Source: Isoptericola jiangsuensis (lineage in GTDB: Bacteria > Actinomycetota > Actinomycetes > Actinomycetales > Cellulomonadaceae). From it: a stretch of DNA of 64,000 bases. Positions 32,415 through 41,411 of this stretch are shown here, piece after piece; positions within the stretch are counted from its first letter, which is position 1; every line of letters starts with the position of its first letter. The translations under genes and the position numbers were made by a program. The notes beneath the pieces are model-generated. The model was given only the letters and a program-made list of their open reading frames with translations. It searched no databases and had not been told where the DNA came from. The stretch lies in the NCBI RefSeq assembly GCF_002563715.1, contig NZ_PDJJ01000001.1, positions 186,001 to 250,000 on the forward strand. Reading direction: 5' to 3'.

Positions 32415-34103
32415 TCAGCCGGCGGTCGCCGGCTCGGGGGTGACGATCAGGTCCGCTCCGCGGGCGTCGAGCGCCGCGCGCAGCGTGAGCATGCCGCCCG
32501 ACAGGGAGGCGGAGTCGAGGCCGGCCTGCTCCAGGACGCGGTGCGCGATGTGGGAGCGCACCCCGGACCCGCACAGGACCCGCACCGGCCGGCCGGCCGC
32601 CGCGGTCACGACCTCGTCGAGGCGCTCGCGCAGCTCGGTGTGGGGCACGAGCAGCGACCCGGGCAGGTGCCCGGCGTCGAACTCGCCCTGGCTGCGGACG
32701 TCCAGCACGAGCGCGGTCTCCAGGGCGTCGTCGACGTCCTCCGGGTACCAGAGCCGCAGGGTGCCGTCGAGCACGTTGGAGGCGACCATCCCGGCGAGGT
32801 TCACCGGGTCCTTCGGGGCGCCGAACGGCGGGGCGTAGGCGAGGTCGAGATCGACGAGGTCGTCGGCGGTGAAGCCGGCGCGGATCGCGGTGGCGAGCAC
32901 GTCGATGCGCTTGTCGACGCCGGCGCGGCCGACGGCCTGCGCACCGAGCACGCGCCCGTCCTGCGCCGCGACGTGCACGACGAGGTGGATCTGCTCCGCG
33001 CCCGGGAACCAGCCGACGTGGTGCGCCGGGTGCAGGTGCACGGTGCGGTGGTCGACGCCGGCGCGGGTCAGCGCGTCCCGGTTGGCACCCGTGGTGGCGG
33101 CGGTGAGCCCACCGACCCGGACGACCGCGGTCGCGAGGGCCGTCGGCAGGGGGCGCGCCGTCCCGGGGCGCAGGATCTGGTCCGCGACGAGACGGCCGGC
33201 GCGCGACGCCGGGCCGGCGAGCGCGACGGGACGACGGTCGCCGGTGACGGCGTCGGTCGCGACGGTGGCGTCACCGATCGCCCAGACGCCGTCGGCGCTG
33301 GTGCGGCCGCGCTCGTCGACGACGATGGCGCCGCGCTCGACGAGGATGCCGGCCTCGGCGAACACGTCCGTGTCGGGACGGACCCCGACGGCGAGGACGA
33401 CGACGTCGGCCTCGACCCGGCCGCCGTCGCCGAGGGCGACGACGTCGTGGTCCGCGCCGTGCGTGACGGCGGTCGCGGCGACGCCGGTGCGCACGGTGAC
33501 GCCGAGGCGGCGGAGCTCGTCGGCCACCAGGGCGCCGAGCTCGGGCTCCAGGGGGGGCAGGGGGTGGGGGGCGAGCTCGACGAGCGTGACGTCGAGGCCC
33601 TGCGAGGCGAGCGCCTCGGCGGCCTCCAGGCCGATGAACCCGGCGCCGAGCACCACGGCGCGGCGGGCGCCGGCGTCGACGGCGGACCGCAGGGCGGTGG
33701 CGTCGGCGATGGTGCGCAGGGTGCGCACGCGCGGCGAGTCGAGGCCCGGGACGGGCGGGCGGACGGCCCGCGCGCCGGGGGAGAGCAGCAGGGCGTCGTA
33801 GTCGACCTGCTCCTCGCCGGCGGGGGTGCGGACGGTGAGGGTGCGGGCGTCGGTGTCGAGGCCGACGACGTCGTGCCGGGGCCGGACGTCGAGGGCGAGC
33901 GACGCCTGGAGCGACGCGGGGGTCTGGACGAGCAGACCGTCCTCGGGCACCTCCCCGCCGACGTGGTAGGGCAGGCCGCAGCCCGCGAACGAGACGTGCT
34001 CGCCGCGGTCGAGGACCACGATCTCGGCGTCCTCCGACAGGCGGCGGGCGCGCGCGGCGGCGCTCATGCCGCCGCCGACCCCACCGATGATCACGATCTT
34101 CAT
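32415..34103 (-). CDS. CoA-disulfide/persulfide reductase with C-terminal rhodanese domain
   Basis: A 562-residue flavoprotein. It starts with the FAD motif KIVIIGGVGGGMSAAARARR, and SFAGCGLPYHVGG carries the single redox Cys42 of CoA-disulfide reductases. VVLGAGFIGLEAAEAL is the NAD(P)H motif and GVWAIGDAT the second FAD motif. Residues about 465-555 are a rhodanese domain with the active loop VLCGSGVRSH (Cys511). Fused CoADR-Rhd enzymes reduce CoA-persulfide, polysulfide or sulfur. It leads an operon with the CstR-like regulator, and its start is 12 bases from the palindromic operator. Probable role: clearing persulfides. Confidence 0.94.
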   Translation of the reverse strand: MKIVIIGGVGGGMSAAARARRLSEDAEIVVLDRGEHVSFAGCGLPYHVGGEVPEDGLLVQTPASLQASLALDVRPRHDVVGLDTDARTLTVRTPAGEEQVDYDALLLSPGARAVRPPVPGLDSPRVRTLRTIADATALRSAVDAGARRAVVLGAGFIGLEAAEALASQGLDVTLVELAPHPLPPLEPELGALVADELRRLGVTVRTGVAATAVTHGADHDVVALGDGGRVEADVVVLAVGVRPDTDVFAEAGILVERGAIVVDERGRTSADGVWAIGDATVATDAVTGDRRPVALAGPASRAGRLVADQILRPGTARPLPTALATAVVRVGGLTAATTGANRDALTRAGVDHRTVHLHPAHHVGWFPGAEQIHLVVHVAAQDGRVLGAQAVGRAGVDKRIDVLATAIRAGFTADDLVDLDLAYAPPFGAPKDPVNLAGMVASNVLDGTLRLWYPEDVDDALETALVLDVRSQGEFDAGHLPGSLLVPHTELRERLDEVVTAAAGRPVRVLCGSGVRSHIAHRVLEQAGLDSASLSGGMLTLRAALDARGADLIVTPEPATAG

Positions 34104-34114
34104 GCCTCGAACTG

Positions 34115-34132
34115 TATACCCCTAGGGGTATA
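34115..34132. promoter_or_regulatory. CsoR/CstR-family operator, perfect 18-bp palindrome
   Basis: TATACCCCTAGGGGTATA is an exact palindrome 12 bases upstream of the reductase-rhodanese ATG. The ATACCCC...GGGGTAT form is the well-known binding site type of this repressor family. TATACC and TATATC at its edges could serve as -10 boxes, so binding would block transcription. Confidence 0.93.
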
Positions 34133-34187
34133 TCTGGAAACGTGTCGTCGCTCACCGCGTCCCCCGCGGCGGACGCACCCGGAGGAA

Positions 34188-34478
34188 TCAGGACACCTCG
34201 GGCGGCATCTCCCGACCCGGCACCAGCAGCTCGTCCACGTAGCACCAGCCCCAGTGCTCGCCCGGCTCCAGCGACCGCACCAGCGCGTGCCCCGACGTCC
34301 GGAAGTGGCGCGTCGCGTGCGTGTTCGGCGACGAGTCGCAGCAGCCGACGTGCCCGCACTCCAGGCAGGCCCGCAGGTGCACCCAGGAGTCCCCCGCCGC
34401 CACGCACTGCGGGCAGACGTCGCGCGCCTCCGGCGCGACCGGGACCACCTCGGTCAGGTGGGGACAGTCGACGGTCAT
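34188..34478 (-). CDS. UBP-type zinc-finger protein
   Basis: A 96-residue protein that is a single ZnF-UBP domain: VDCPHLTEV, VCPQC, LRACLECGHVGCCDSSPNTHATRHFRTSGHALVRSLEPG, WGWCYVDELLV. The nine or so Cys/His residues match the three-zinc pattern seen in eukaryotic ubiquitin-specific proteases and in many stand-alone actinobacterial proteins. Bacteria lack ubiquitin here, so the ligand is unknown; a free C-terminal di-Gly peptide is the structural precedent. ATG 34478 is used. In other actinobacteria I recall such genes near receiver-thioredoxin-reductase fusions, and one lies at 39173, beyond the subtilase. Confidence 0.92.
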   Translation of the reverse strand: MTVDCPHLTEVVPVAPEARDVCPQCVAAGDSWVHLRACLECGHVGCCDSSPNTHATRHFRTSGHALVRSLEPGEHWGWCYVDELLVPGREMPPEVS

Positions 34479-34558
34479 GGGCTCCGCCCTCCGCTCGGCA
34501 ACGGCTCCGAGCAGTCTAGGCACGCAACCCCGGCCCACCACCGGGACGCACGGGACGA

Positions 34559-34600
34559 CGGACGCCGCCGGCCCCCCCCGCGGGGGACCGACGGCGTCCG
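34559..34600 (-). terminator. Terminator after the subtilase gene
   Basis: CGGACGCCG (34559-34567) pairs with CGGCGTCCG (34592-34600), with a further C-run/G-run stem inside (CCCCC with GGGGG). It lies 14 bases beyond the subtilase stop. Confidence 0.65.
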
Positions 34601-34614
34601 ACGACCGGCACCGG

Positions 34615-37600
34615 TCAGGAAGCCGCGGTCACCTCCGCGGGGAGCCGCAGCACGGCCACGCCCGACGACTGCACCGTGTACCCGTACACGAGCACCCGGT
34701 CACCGTGCGCCGCGAACGCCTGCAGGGCCAGGATCGTGTGCGACCCCGCCATCGCCTGCAGGTCGAACAGCCGACCCGTCGCGTCCCACACGACCGGCGT
34801 CTCGTAGTCCGGCTCCGACTCGGCCGCGCCGATCACGAGACCCTCGTCCGTGATCGCCGTGGCGGTGCCGTTGTAGCCCAGGTCCGGCAGGCGCCGCATG
34901 CCGTCGTCGGCCGTCCACAGGAACGCGTCGTCGCCCGACGTGCCGACGACGTCGCCGCCCGCGTTGATCGACGTCGCGACCGCGTCGAGCATCCCCGGCA
35001 GCAGGCCGAGGTCCTCGACCTCGCCCGCCGGCGACCAGCGGACCGCGTGCAGCACGCCGTCCAGCGCGGACGTGCCCACGGCCCAGCCCGCGTCGTTGAC
35101 CGCCGTCACCCGCGTCCCGCCCGGGTCGGCGGACAGGTGCGGCAGGGCACGGAAGCCCGCCTCGCGCGTCCACACCCACGGGTCGGAGTACGTGTGCCAC
35201 ACGCCGTCCACCCGCTCGCGCAGGTACGACAGCCCGACGACCTGCTCGGGGTGCTCGTCGGTGGCGTCGTTGACGCCGTAGACGTACGTGGACTCGTACG
35301 GACGCCAGTCCGGCGCGCCGAGCGCCACCCGGGTGCCGTCCGGCTCCCACAGGGACGAGCCGATCTCGCCCTGGCGGGTGAGGACCTGCCCGACGGCGGT
35401 CCCCGCCTCGTTGACGTCCACGGCCGACCCGAGGAACCCGTCGGCGCCCATGTCGAGCACCGTCGCGCCGCCCTCGGCCGTCCACAGCACCGGCTGCGTG
35501 CGGGAGTCGACCTGCTTGTCACCCGCGACGACGCCCGACGAGTTCATCGCCGCGCCCACGAACGGGCGGTCCGTGGCGAGGATCTCCGCCGTCGGGGAGG
35601 AGACCGTCTCCACGACGACCTCCGCCGCGCCCACCTGCGTGCCCTGGGCGTTGGTCAGCGGGACCGTCCCCACCAGGGGGAGGGACCCGAACGGGTGCGC
35701 CAGCGCCGTGACGTCCACGTCCACGTCGAGCGTGTCCCCGGGCTGCAGCGCGGTGGCCGTGCCCGAGGTGACCTCCACGGTGCCGAGCGACGGCGAGTAC
35801 ACCTTCTCGGTGTAGTCGAAGGTCGCGACGCCGCCGGGTCCCGCCATGCCGGACACGATGACGGCGTAGCTGCCCGGCATCGGGTCGTGCACCACGACGT
35901 GCTCGGCGGTGTCGCCCACCGCCTGGCCGCGCGCGACCACCCGACCGGTCCCGACGTGCCCGAGCAGCACGTCCACGTCGGAGCCCTCGTGGGGGGTGAC
36001 CGTGAAGTCGACGAGCGTCGCGTCGCGCGGTGCCAGCAGGTTGCGCTGCGTGTAGCCGCCCGCCGGGACCGTCGACCACAGGTCGACCGTCCGGCCCAGC
36101 GCACCCTCCGTGGGCGTCGCGGTCAGCGCGCCCCACGTGTTCGTCGCCGTCACCGACGCCGGCTGCGGCTCGTGCACGTCCGCCGACGACAGCGTGACCG
36201 CCGCCGGGTCCATGTCCACGCCCTGGAGCGCGACGGTCACGCCGAACCCGCTCGTCATCGTCGAGGCCCTGCGCGAACCCTCCACGACGAACTCCCACAC
36301 GCCCGCCCGCGGCAGGACGTACGACCGCCCCGCCGGGTCGCAGCCCGGCGCCGCCTCGTAGCATGCGGCGCCGGAGTCCACCGGCATGCCCGCCGGGTCG
36401 AACGCCCGGACGCGCACCGCGCCCGACGTCGGCTCGCCCGCGTCGTCCGTCAGCGCCATCTGGAGGTTCTGCACACCGTCGGGCACCGCCACGAACACGG
36501 ACGTCGCGCCGCCGCGGCCCACCGTGCCGGTCAGCTCGACCGTGCGCGACGGGACCGGGGCGACCTGCGTCGCCACCACCGTCAGCGGGACGACGTGGTC
36601 GACCCCCGGGGTGCGCGGGTCGTCGACGCGCAGCAGCGCGCTGTGCAGCCCCGCGGTGCGCGGCGTCGCCGTCACCGGGACCGTCACCGGCGCCCCGAGC
36701 GGCAGCTTCACTGTCGACGCGACGGAGAACGTGCCGTCGTCGCCCACCAGCTCCAGGCGGTGCGACACGGTCCGCTCGTCACCCGAGGTGCGGGTGACCT
36801 GGAGGTCGTAGGTCTTGCGCTCGCCCGGCGTGGCACCGCCCTGCGAGGGCAGGCAGCGGTCGTGGACGCCCGGGCCGCTGCCCGGCGTCGTCAGCACCGA
36901 CGACAGCGACGTGCACACCGGCGCCGTCACCGTGTAGCCGGCGGTTCCGGGGCGACCGGCGCCCGGCTTCGCGAGCTGCTTCCACGCGGCCTGGACGTCG
37001 ACGACGCCCCCGCCCTGCGCGGCCACCTGCACGCCGTCGATCAGGTCCGCCGTGTCCACCACGGCCGAGCGCACGCCCGCCGTGGTCACCGCGGTGCCCG
37101 TCGCCCCGGCCGCGGAGCGCAGCAGCGCGACCGCGCCCGCGACCTGCGGCGACGCCATCGACGTGCCGTTGAACATGCCGTACCCGGCGGGCAGGTCGTA
37201 CCCGGTCTCCGCGACCGGCTCGCCGGCCAGCCACGTCGGGATCGCCGACACGGCCGCACCCGGGGCCGACACCGTCGGCTTGAGGGAACCGTCCTCCGAC
37301 GGGCCGCGCGACGAGAACGGGAAGAGGTCCAGCGCCGCACCCACGCGGGCGCCGTAGTTCGCGAACCACGTGTCGTCGCTCACCGACGCCGCCACCGAGA
37401 TCACGGCGTCACCGGTCGACGGCGCCGACACCGTGTTCACGCCCGGGCCGTCGTTGCCGGCCGCCGCGACGATGTCCACGTCGTACTGCCGCACGAGCTG
37501 GTCGTACAGCCGCGCGATCGCGTCCGACCCGTCGTTCAGGGGGTCCAGCCCGCCGATCGACACGTTGACCACGTCGACGTCGTGCTCGACGACGAGGTCG

Positions 37601-38988
37601 ATCATGCCCTCGGTGAGCGCGACGGCCGTGCAGCCGCCCTGGTAGATGCAGGCACGGGCCGACACGATCTGCGCACCGGGAGCCGCGCCGCGGACCTCGC
37701 CGCCGAGCAGCCCGTTGCCCGCCGCGATGCCCGCGACGTGCGTGCCGTGCGCACCCGTGACCAGACCCATGTTGAGGTAGTCGGCCGTGCGGCCCACCCA
37801 CACGCCGCCCAGGGGCGACAGGTCGACCCCGGGGCGGTACTCCACCGTGAACGGCTGGCTCTCCACCAGGTCGGTGTCCGGGTCGTCCACGCCCAGGTGG
37901 CCGACCTGCCCGGCGACGCCGTACTCGAACAGCGCCTCCTCCTCGACGAGGTCGCCGTCCTGGTCGCCGTCCACGCGGACCTCGCCGGTCTGCGGGTCGA
38001 CGATGACCATCCAGGTGTCGTTCAGCTGGCCGTCGCGGTCGAGGTCGCCGGCCGCCTCCGACGCCGTCGAGATGTTCTCCCCGAAGCGCACGGAGTACCA
38101 GGAGCCCGCCGGGATCGTGTACGTCGTCCCGCCGTTCGTGAACGTCGGGCCGGTGCGCTTCGTCGACAGGCGGATCCAGGTGCCGTCGTTGTCGATCACC
38201 GGGTCCGTCGCCGTGAACGAGCCGACGATCTTCGGCTTCCCGTCGGTCGTGGTCCGCAGTGCCGGGTGGTCCAGGTCCACGCCCGTGTCCAGGACGCCGA
38301 TCGTGGTGCCGCGGCCGTCCCACGTCGGGTGCGCGTCGGTGAACGCCACCGCACCGGTCTCCGCGACCGGCAGGTACGGGTTCGTCGCGCCCGTCGACGC
38401 CGACGGCGCCTCGGGCAGGTCCGCCCCGGTCGCGGCGGCCGCGTCGTCCGCGGTCGCGTCCAGCGGGGTGGGGTCGGGGACGTCGACCTGCCGGTCGAGG
38501 TCGACGGCGAGCACCGCGTCCGCCGCCGCGATCTCGATCACGTCGTCGGTGGGGACGGTCGCCCGCACGTAGCCGAGGTCGTCCTCGGTGCGGCCGACGG
38601 CGCCGCCGTGGCGCTCCACCGTCCGCTCGACCGCGGCGGCCGTGCCCGGCTCCACCGCGAGGAGCACGGTGACGGTGTCCTCGTCCGCGGCCTCGGCCTC
38701 GCCCAGGAGCCGCTGGTCGGCGTCGCCGAGCTTCTCCTCGACCGTCGCGGCCTCGTCGTCGTCGGTCTGCGCGACGAACCCGGCGTCGTCGCCGGTCCCG
38801 TCGCCCGGCAGAAACAGGTCGTCGTCGGTGCGGACCGCGTCCACGACGTCCGACGCCAGGACGAGCGCGTCGTCGTCGGGCGGGGCGGCCGTCGCCGCCG
38901 GGGCGACGGCCGCGACGCCGAGCGCCGCCGTCGCGAGAAGGGCGGCGGCACGCCCGATGGGGCGCCGCCGGAGTGCTGTCGATGGCAT
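34615..38988 (-). CDS. Large secreted S8 subtilisin-like protease with HAF repeats
   Basis: A 1,457-residue exported serine protease. The signal peptide is RRRPIGRAAALLATAALGVAAVAPAATA. An inhibitor-I9-like propeptide follows (about residues 100-170). The catalytic triad is Asp234 in GVLDTGVDLDHP, His414 in HGTHVAGIAAGN and Ser610 in NGTSMASPQVAGA. The 180 residues between Asp and His hold a large insertion with an Asp-rich calcium-like loop (GDLDRDGQLND, DGDQDGDLVEE). Residues about 700-1190 are beta-rich modules. The last 270 residues carry HAF-type repeats (for example WSPAGEVEDLGLLPG, INAGGDVVGTS). I use ATG 38988 because the signal peptide starts there. Substrate is unknown; it is probably wall-associated or extracellular. 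Confidence 0.93.
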   Translation of the reverse strand: MPSTALRRRPIGRAAALLATAALGVAAVAPAATAAPPDDDALVLASDVVDAVRTDDDLFLPGDGTGDDAGFVAQTDDDEAATVEEKLGDADQRLLGEAEAADEDTVTVLLAVEPGTAAAVERTVERHGGAVGRTEDDLGYVRATVPTDDVIEIAAADAVLAVDLDRQVDVPDPTPLDATADDAAAATGADLPEAPSASTGATNPYLPVAETGAVAFTDAHPTWDGRGTTIGVLDTGVDLDHPALRTTTDGKPKIVGSFTATDPVIDNDGTWIRLSTKRTGPTFTNGGTTYTIPAGSWYSVRFGENISTASEAAGDLDRDGQLNDTWMVIVDPQTGEVRVDGDQDGDLVEEEALFEYGVAGQVGHLGVDDPDTDLVESQPFTVEYRPGVDLSPLGGVWVGRTADYLNMGLVTGAHGTHVAGIAAGNGLLGGEVRGAAPGAQIVSARACIYQGGCTAVALTEGMIDLVVEHDVDVVNVSIGGLDPLNDGSDAIARLYDQLVRQYDVDIVAAAGNDGPGVNTVSAPSTGDAVISVAASVSDDTWFANYGARVGAALDLFPFSSRGPSEDGSLKPTVSAPGAAVSAIPTWLAGEPVAETGYDLPAGYGMFNGTSMASPQVAGAVALLRSAAGATGTAVTTAGVRSAVVDTADLIDGVQVAAQGGGVVDVQAAWKQLAKPGAGRPGTAGYTVTAPVCTSLSSVLTTPGSGPGVHDRCLPSQGGATPGERKTYDLQVTRTSGDERTVSHRLELVGDDGTFSVASTVKLPLGAPVTVPVTATPRTAGLHSALLRVDDPRTPGVDHVVPLTVVATQVAPVPSRTVELTGTVGRGGATSVFVAVPDGVQNLQMALTDDAGEPTSGAVRVRAFDPAGMPVDSGAACYEAAPGCDPAGRSYVLPRAGVWEFVVEGSRRASTMTSGFGVTVALQGVDMDPAAVTLSSADVHEPQPASVTATNTWGALTATPTEGALGRTVDLWSTVPAGGYTQRNLLAPRDATLVDFTVTPHEGSDVDVLLGHVGTGRVVARGQAVGDTAEHVVVHDPMPGSYAVIVSGMAGPGGVATFDYTEKVYSPSLGTVEVTSGTATALQPGDTLDVDVDVTALAHPFGSLPLVGTVPLTNAQGTQVGAAEVVVETVSSPTAEILATDRPFVGAAMNSSGVVAGDKQVDSRTQPVLWTAEGGATVLDMGADGFLGSAVDVNEAGTAVGQVLTRQGEIGSSLWEPDGTRVALGAPDWRPYESTYVYGVNDATDEHPEQVVGLSYLRERVDGVWHTYSDPWVWTREAGFRALPHLSADPGGTRVTAVNDAGWAVGTSALDGVLHAVRWSPAGEVEDLGLLPGMLDAVATSINAGGDVVGTSGDDAFLWTADDGMRRLPDLGYNGTATAITDEGLVIGAAESEPDYETPVVWDATGRLFDLQAMAGSHTILALQAFAAHGDRVLVYGYTVQSSGVAVLRLPAEVTAAS

Positions 38989-39172
38989 GGGTGTCTCCCT
39001 GGGGCCGGTCGAGAAGTGTCTGAACGGTCCCCGGGAAGGGTTTGCCCGGTCAACGGTTCGTGCTGGCGGATCTGCGCCATGGCGGCAATGCGCCACGGCC
39101 CGGCCGGCACCCGCCGTCGGCCTCGGCCGCCGTCCGCGCGACGAACCCCCGCCCCGCTCCTACGCTGACCGC

Positions 39173-40864
39173 ATGGGTGACCGCCCCGTGATCCTGCTCG
39201 CCGCGGACCGGCACGCCGGCACCGTCGAGGCCGAGTTCCGCGCCCGCTACGACCGCGACTACCGCATCGAGGTCGTCGGCGACGCCGCTGCCGCGCTCGA
39301 CCGCTTGCGCGCGCACGTCGCCGCGGGCGTCCAGGTCGCGATGGTCGCCGCCGAGCAGCACCTGCCCGACGGCACCGCCGCCGAGCTCCTCCACCAGGTA
39401 CCGGCCGTGCTCTCCACCGCGCGCCGCGTCGCCCTGGTGCCCGGCGAGGAGTACGCCGCCGCGCTCGACGAGATGCGGGCCGCGCTCGCCCGCCGTGACA
39501 TGGACACGTTCGTCGGCATCCCGCGCGGCGCCCGCGACGAGGAGTTCCACGTCGCCCTCATCGAGCTGCTGTCCGAGTGGGGCTGGTCCGTCGCGCGCCC
39601 CACGGTCACCGCCACGGACGTCGTCGCGGCGCCCGGCGACCGCACCGCCGCCGCCATCCACGACCTCCTCGACCGGCTCGGCGTCCCGAACCGCACCCTC
39701 GACCCGCACGGCGACGAGGGTCGCGCCCTGCTGGAGGCCGCCGGCCCCGACGCGGAGCTGCCCGTCGTGCGGGCCTTCAACGGCAGGGTCCTCGCCGGCG
39801 CCACGCCGTCGGGCGTCGCCGAGGCCATGTACGGCGGCTACGACTCCATCCCGCCCGGCGAGATCGCCGACGTGGTCGTCGTCGGGGCCGGGCCGGCCGG
39901 GCTCGCCGCCGCCGTGTACGCCGCCTCCGAGGGCCTCGCCACCGTCGTGCTGGAGCGCGACGCCATCGGCGGTCAGGCCGGGTCCAGCTCCATGATCCGC
40001 AACTACCTCGGTTTCCCCCGCGGGATCTCCGGGATGCGCCTCGCGCAGCGGTCCCGCGTGCAGGCCGGCCGGTTCGGCGCCCGCTTCTACACGGGCCGCC
40101 CCGCCGTCCGCATCGAGCCCGGGCCTGCCGACGAGCCCGAGCACCACCACGTCCACGTGGACGGCGTGCAGCTCTGCGCCCGCACCGTCGTCCTCGCCAC
40201 GGGCGTCGCCTACCGGCGGCTCGGCGTCCCCGGCATCGACGACCTCGTCGGCGCCGGCGTCCACTACGGCGCCGCCACGTCCGCGGCCCGCGAGATGACC
40301 GACCTCGACGTGTACGTCGTCGGCGGCGGCAACTCCGCCGGGCAGGCGGCGGTGCACCTCGCGAAGTTCGCGGGGTCCGTCACCATGCTGGTGCGGCGCG
40401 CGAGCCTCGCCGAGACCATGTCCGACTACCTCGTGCGCGAGATCGCCGCCACGCCCACCATCACCGTGGCCACCCGCACGGCCGTGGTCGACGGCGGCGG
40501 CGACGGCCGCCTGCAGTACCTGTGGACCCAGGACCTCGACACCGGGCAGCGCGCCAAGACCCACGCCGACGGCCTCTTCTGCCTCCTCGGCGCCGAACCC
40601 GACTGCGGGTGGCTCCCCGACGGCCTCGCCCTCGACGACCACGGGTTCGTCCTCACCGGCCGCGACGTCCCCCAGGACCGCTGGACCGACGGGGTGCCGC
40701 CCGCCAGCCTGGAGACGACCCTGCGCGGGGTGTTCGCCGTCGGCGACGTCCGCGCCGGGTCCATGAAGCGCGTCGCGTCCGCCTCCGGCGAGGGGGCGTC
40801 CGTCATGCCCCTCGTCCACGCGCACCTCGCGCTGCTGCGCGAGCAGGAGTACGGCTCCGCCTGA
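39173..40864 (+). CDS. Degenerate response-regulator receiver fused to a thioredoxin-reductase-like domain
   Basis: A 563-residue protein. Residues 1-130 look like a receiver fold (PVILLAADRHAGTVEAEF), but the usual Asp of the DxxMP motif is Glu61 (AAEQHLPDG) and the conserved Lys is not evident, so normal phosphorylation is unlikely. After a middle thioredoxin/glutaredoxin-like segment (about 140-220), residues 235-560 form a two-dinucleotide-binding flavoprotein: VVVVGAGPAGLAAAVYAASEG, GGQAGSSSMIRNYLGFP and VYVVGGGNSAGQAAVHLAKF. The CxxC of true thioredoxin reductases is absent (GSSSMIRN). It may be a ferredoxin- or NAD(P)H-linked flavoprotein, with electrons leaving by another route. The gene stands alone, divergent from the subtilase. 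Confidence 0.9.
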   Translation: MGDRPVILLAADRHAGTVEAEFRARYDRDYRIEVVGDAAAALDRLRAHVAAGVQVAMVAAEQHLPDGTAAELLHQVPAVLSTARRVALVPGEEYAAALDEMRAALARRDMDTFVGIPRGARDEEFHVALIELLSEWGWSVARPTVTATDVVAAPGDRTAAAIHDLLDRLGVPNRTLDPHGDEGRALLEAAGPDAELPVVRAFNGRVLAGATPSGVAEAMYGGYDSIPPGEIADVVVVGAGPAGLAAAVYAASEGLATVVLERDAIGGQAGSSSMIRNYLGFPRGISGMRLAQRSRVQAGRFGARFYTGRPAVRIEPGPADEPEHHHVHVDGVQLCARTVVLATGVAYRRLGVPGIDDLVGAGVHYGAATSAAREMTDLDVYVVGGGNSAGQAAVHLAKFAGSVTMLVRRASLAETMSDYLVREIAATPTITVATRTAVVDGGGDGRLQYLWTQDLDTGQRAKTHADGLFCLLGAEPDCGWLPDGLALDDHGFVLTGRDVPQDRWTDGVPPASLETTLRGVFAVGDVRAGSMKRVASASGEGASVMPLVHAHLALLREQEYGSA

Positions 40865-40892
40865 GTCGCGGTCCGGGCGCCCGCGGCCGAGG

Positions 40893-41351
40893 TCAGGCCC
40901 GCGGGGTCAGCTCCACCACGGGGATCTCGCGGTCCGTCTTGCGCTGGTAGCCCGCGAACTGCTCCGACTCGGTCGTGATCCGTGACCACGCCGTGGCGCG
41001 CTCGTCGCCGTGCAGCTCGCGCGCCGCGACCGGCACCCGGTCGCCGGCGACCTCGACCACGGCGTCGTCCGGGTGCGCGGCGAGGTTCCGGTACCAGTCC
41101 GGGTTGGTCGCGGCGCCGCCGGCCGACGCGACCACCAGCCAGCCGCCGCCGTCCGCGGGGAACCACGCGACCGGCGTCGTGCGCTCCTGCCCGGACCGGC
41201 GGCCCACCGTCGTCAGGGCGAGCAGCCGCATGCCCATGACCGGCTTGCCCGACCGTCGGGCACGGCGGGTGGCGACCTTGTTGACCCAGCGCAGGAGGGG
41301 ACCACCGGGCATCCCGGCGCCGTGCGTGCCGCGGGGGTTGCTGAACGTCAT
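40893..41351 (-). CDS. Deazaflavin-dependent nitroreductase-family protein
   Basis: A 152-residue Ddn-like split-barrel protein. LLALTTVGRRSGQERTTPVAWFP (about residues 43-65) and NPDWYRNLAAHPDDAVVEVAGDRVPV (about 82-107) are the F420-pocket blocks. It lacks the N-terminal membrane helix of the paralogue at 9971-10459. A reductive detoxification role with F420H2 is likely from the family. It is convergent with the receiver-reductase gene (28 bases apart). Confidence 0.9.
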   Translation of the reverse strand: MTFSNPRGTHGAGMPGGPLLRWVNKVATRRARRSGKPVMGMRLLALTTVGRRSGQERTTPVAWFPADGGGWLVVASAGGAATNPDWYRNLAAHPDDAVVEVAGDRVPVAARELHGDERATAWSRITTESEQFAGYQRKTDREIPVVELTPRA

Positions 41352-41411
41352 GCTCCCTCGTTCCTCGTCGACGACGTGACCTCACGACCGTACGACATGG
41401 CGCGCAAGGCG

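Noticed and set aside
34321-39168. A 1,615-codon open frame on the plus strand
   Set aside because: It is the antisense shadow of the subtilase gene, with no domain similarity and Arg/His-rich low-complexity text; the minus strand has signal peptide and catalytic triad.
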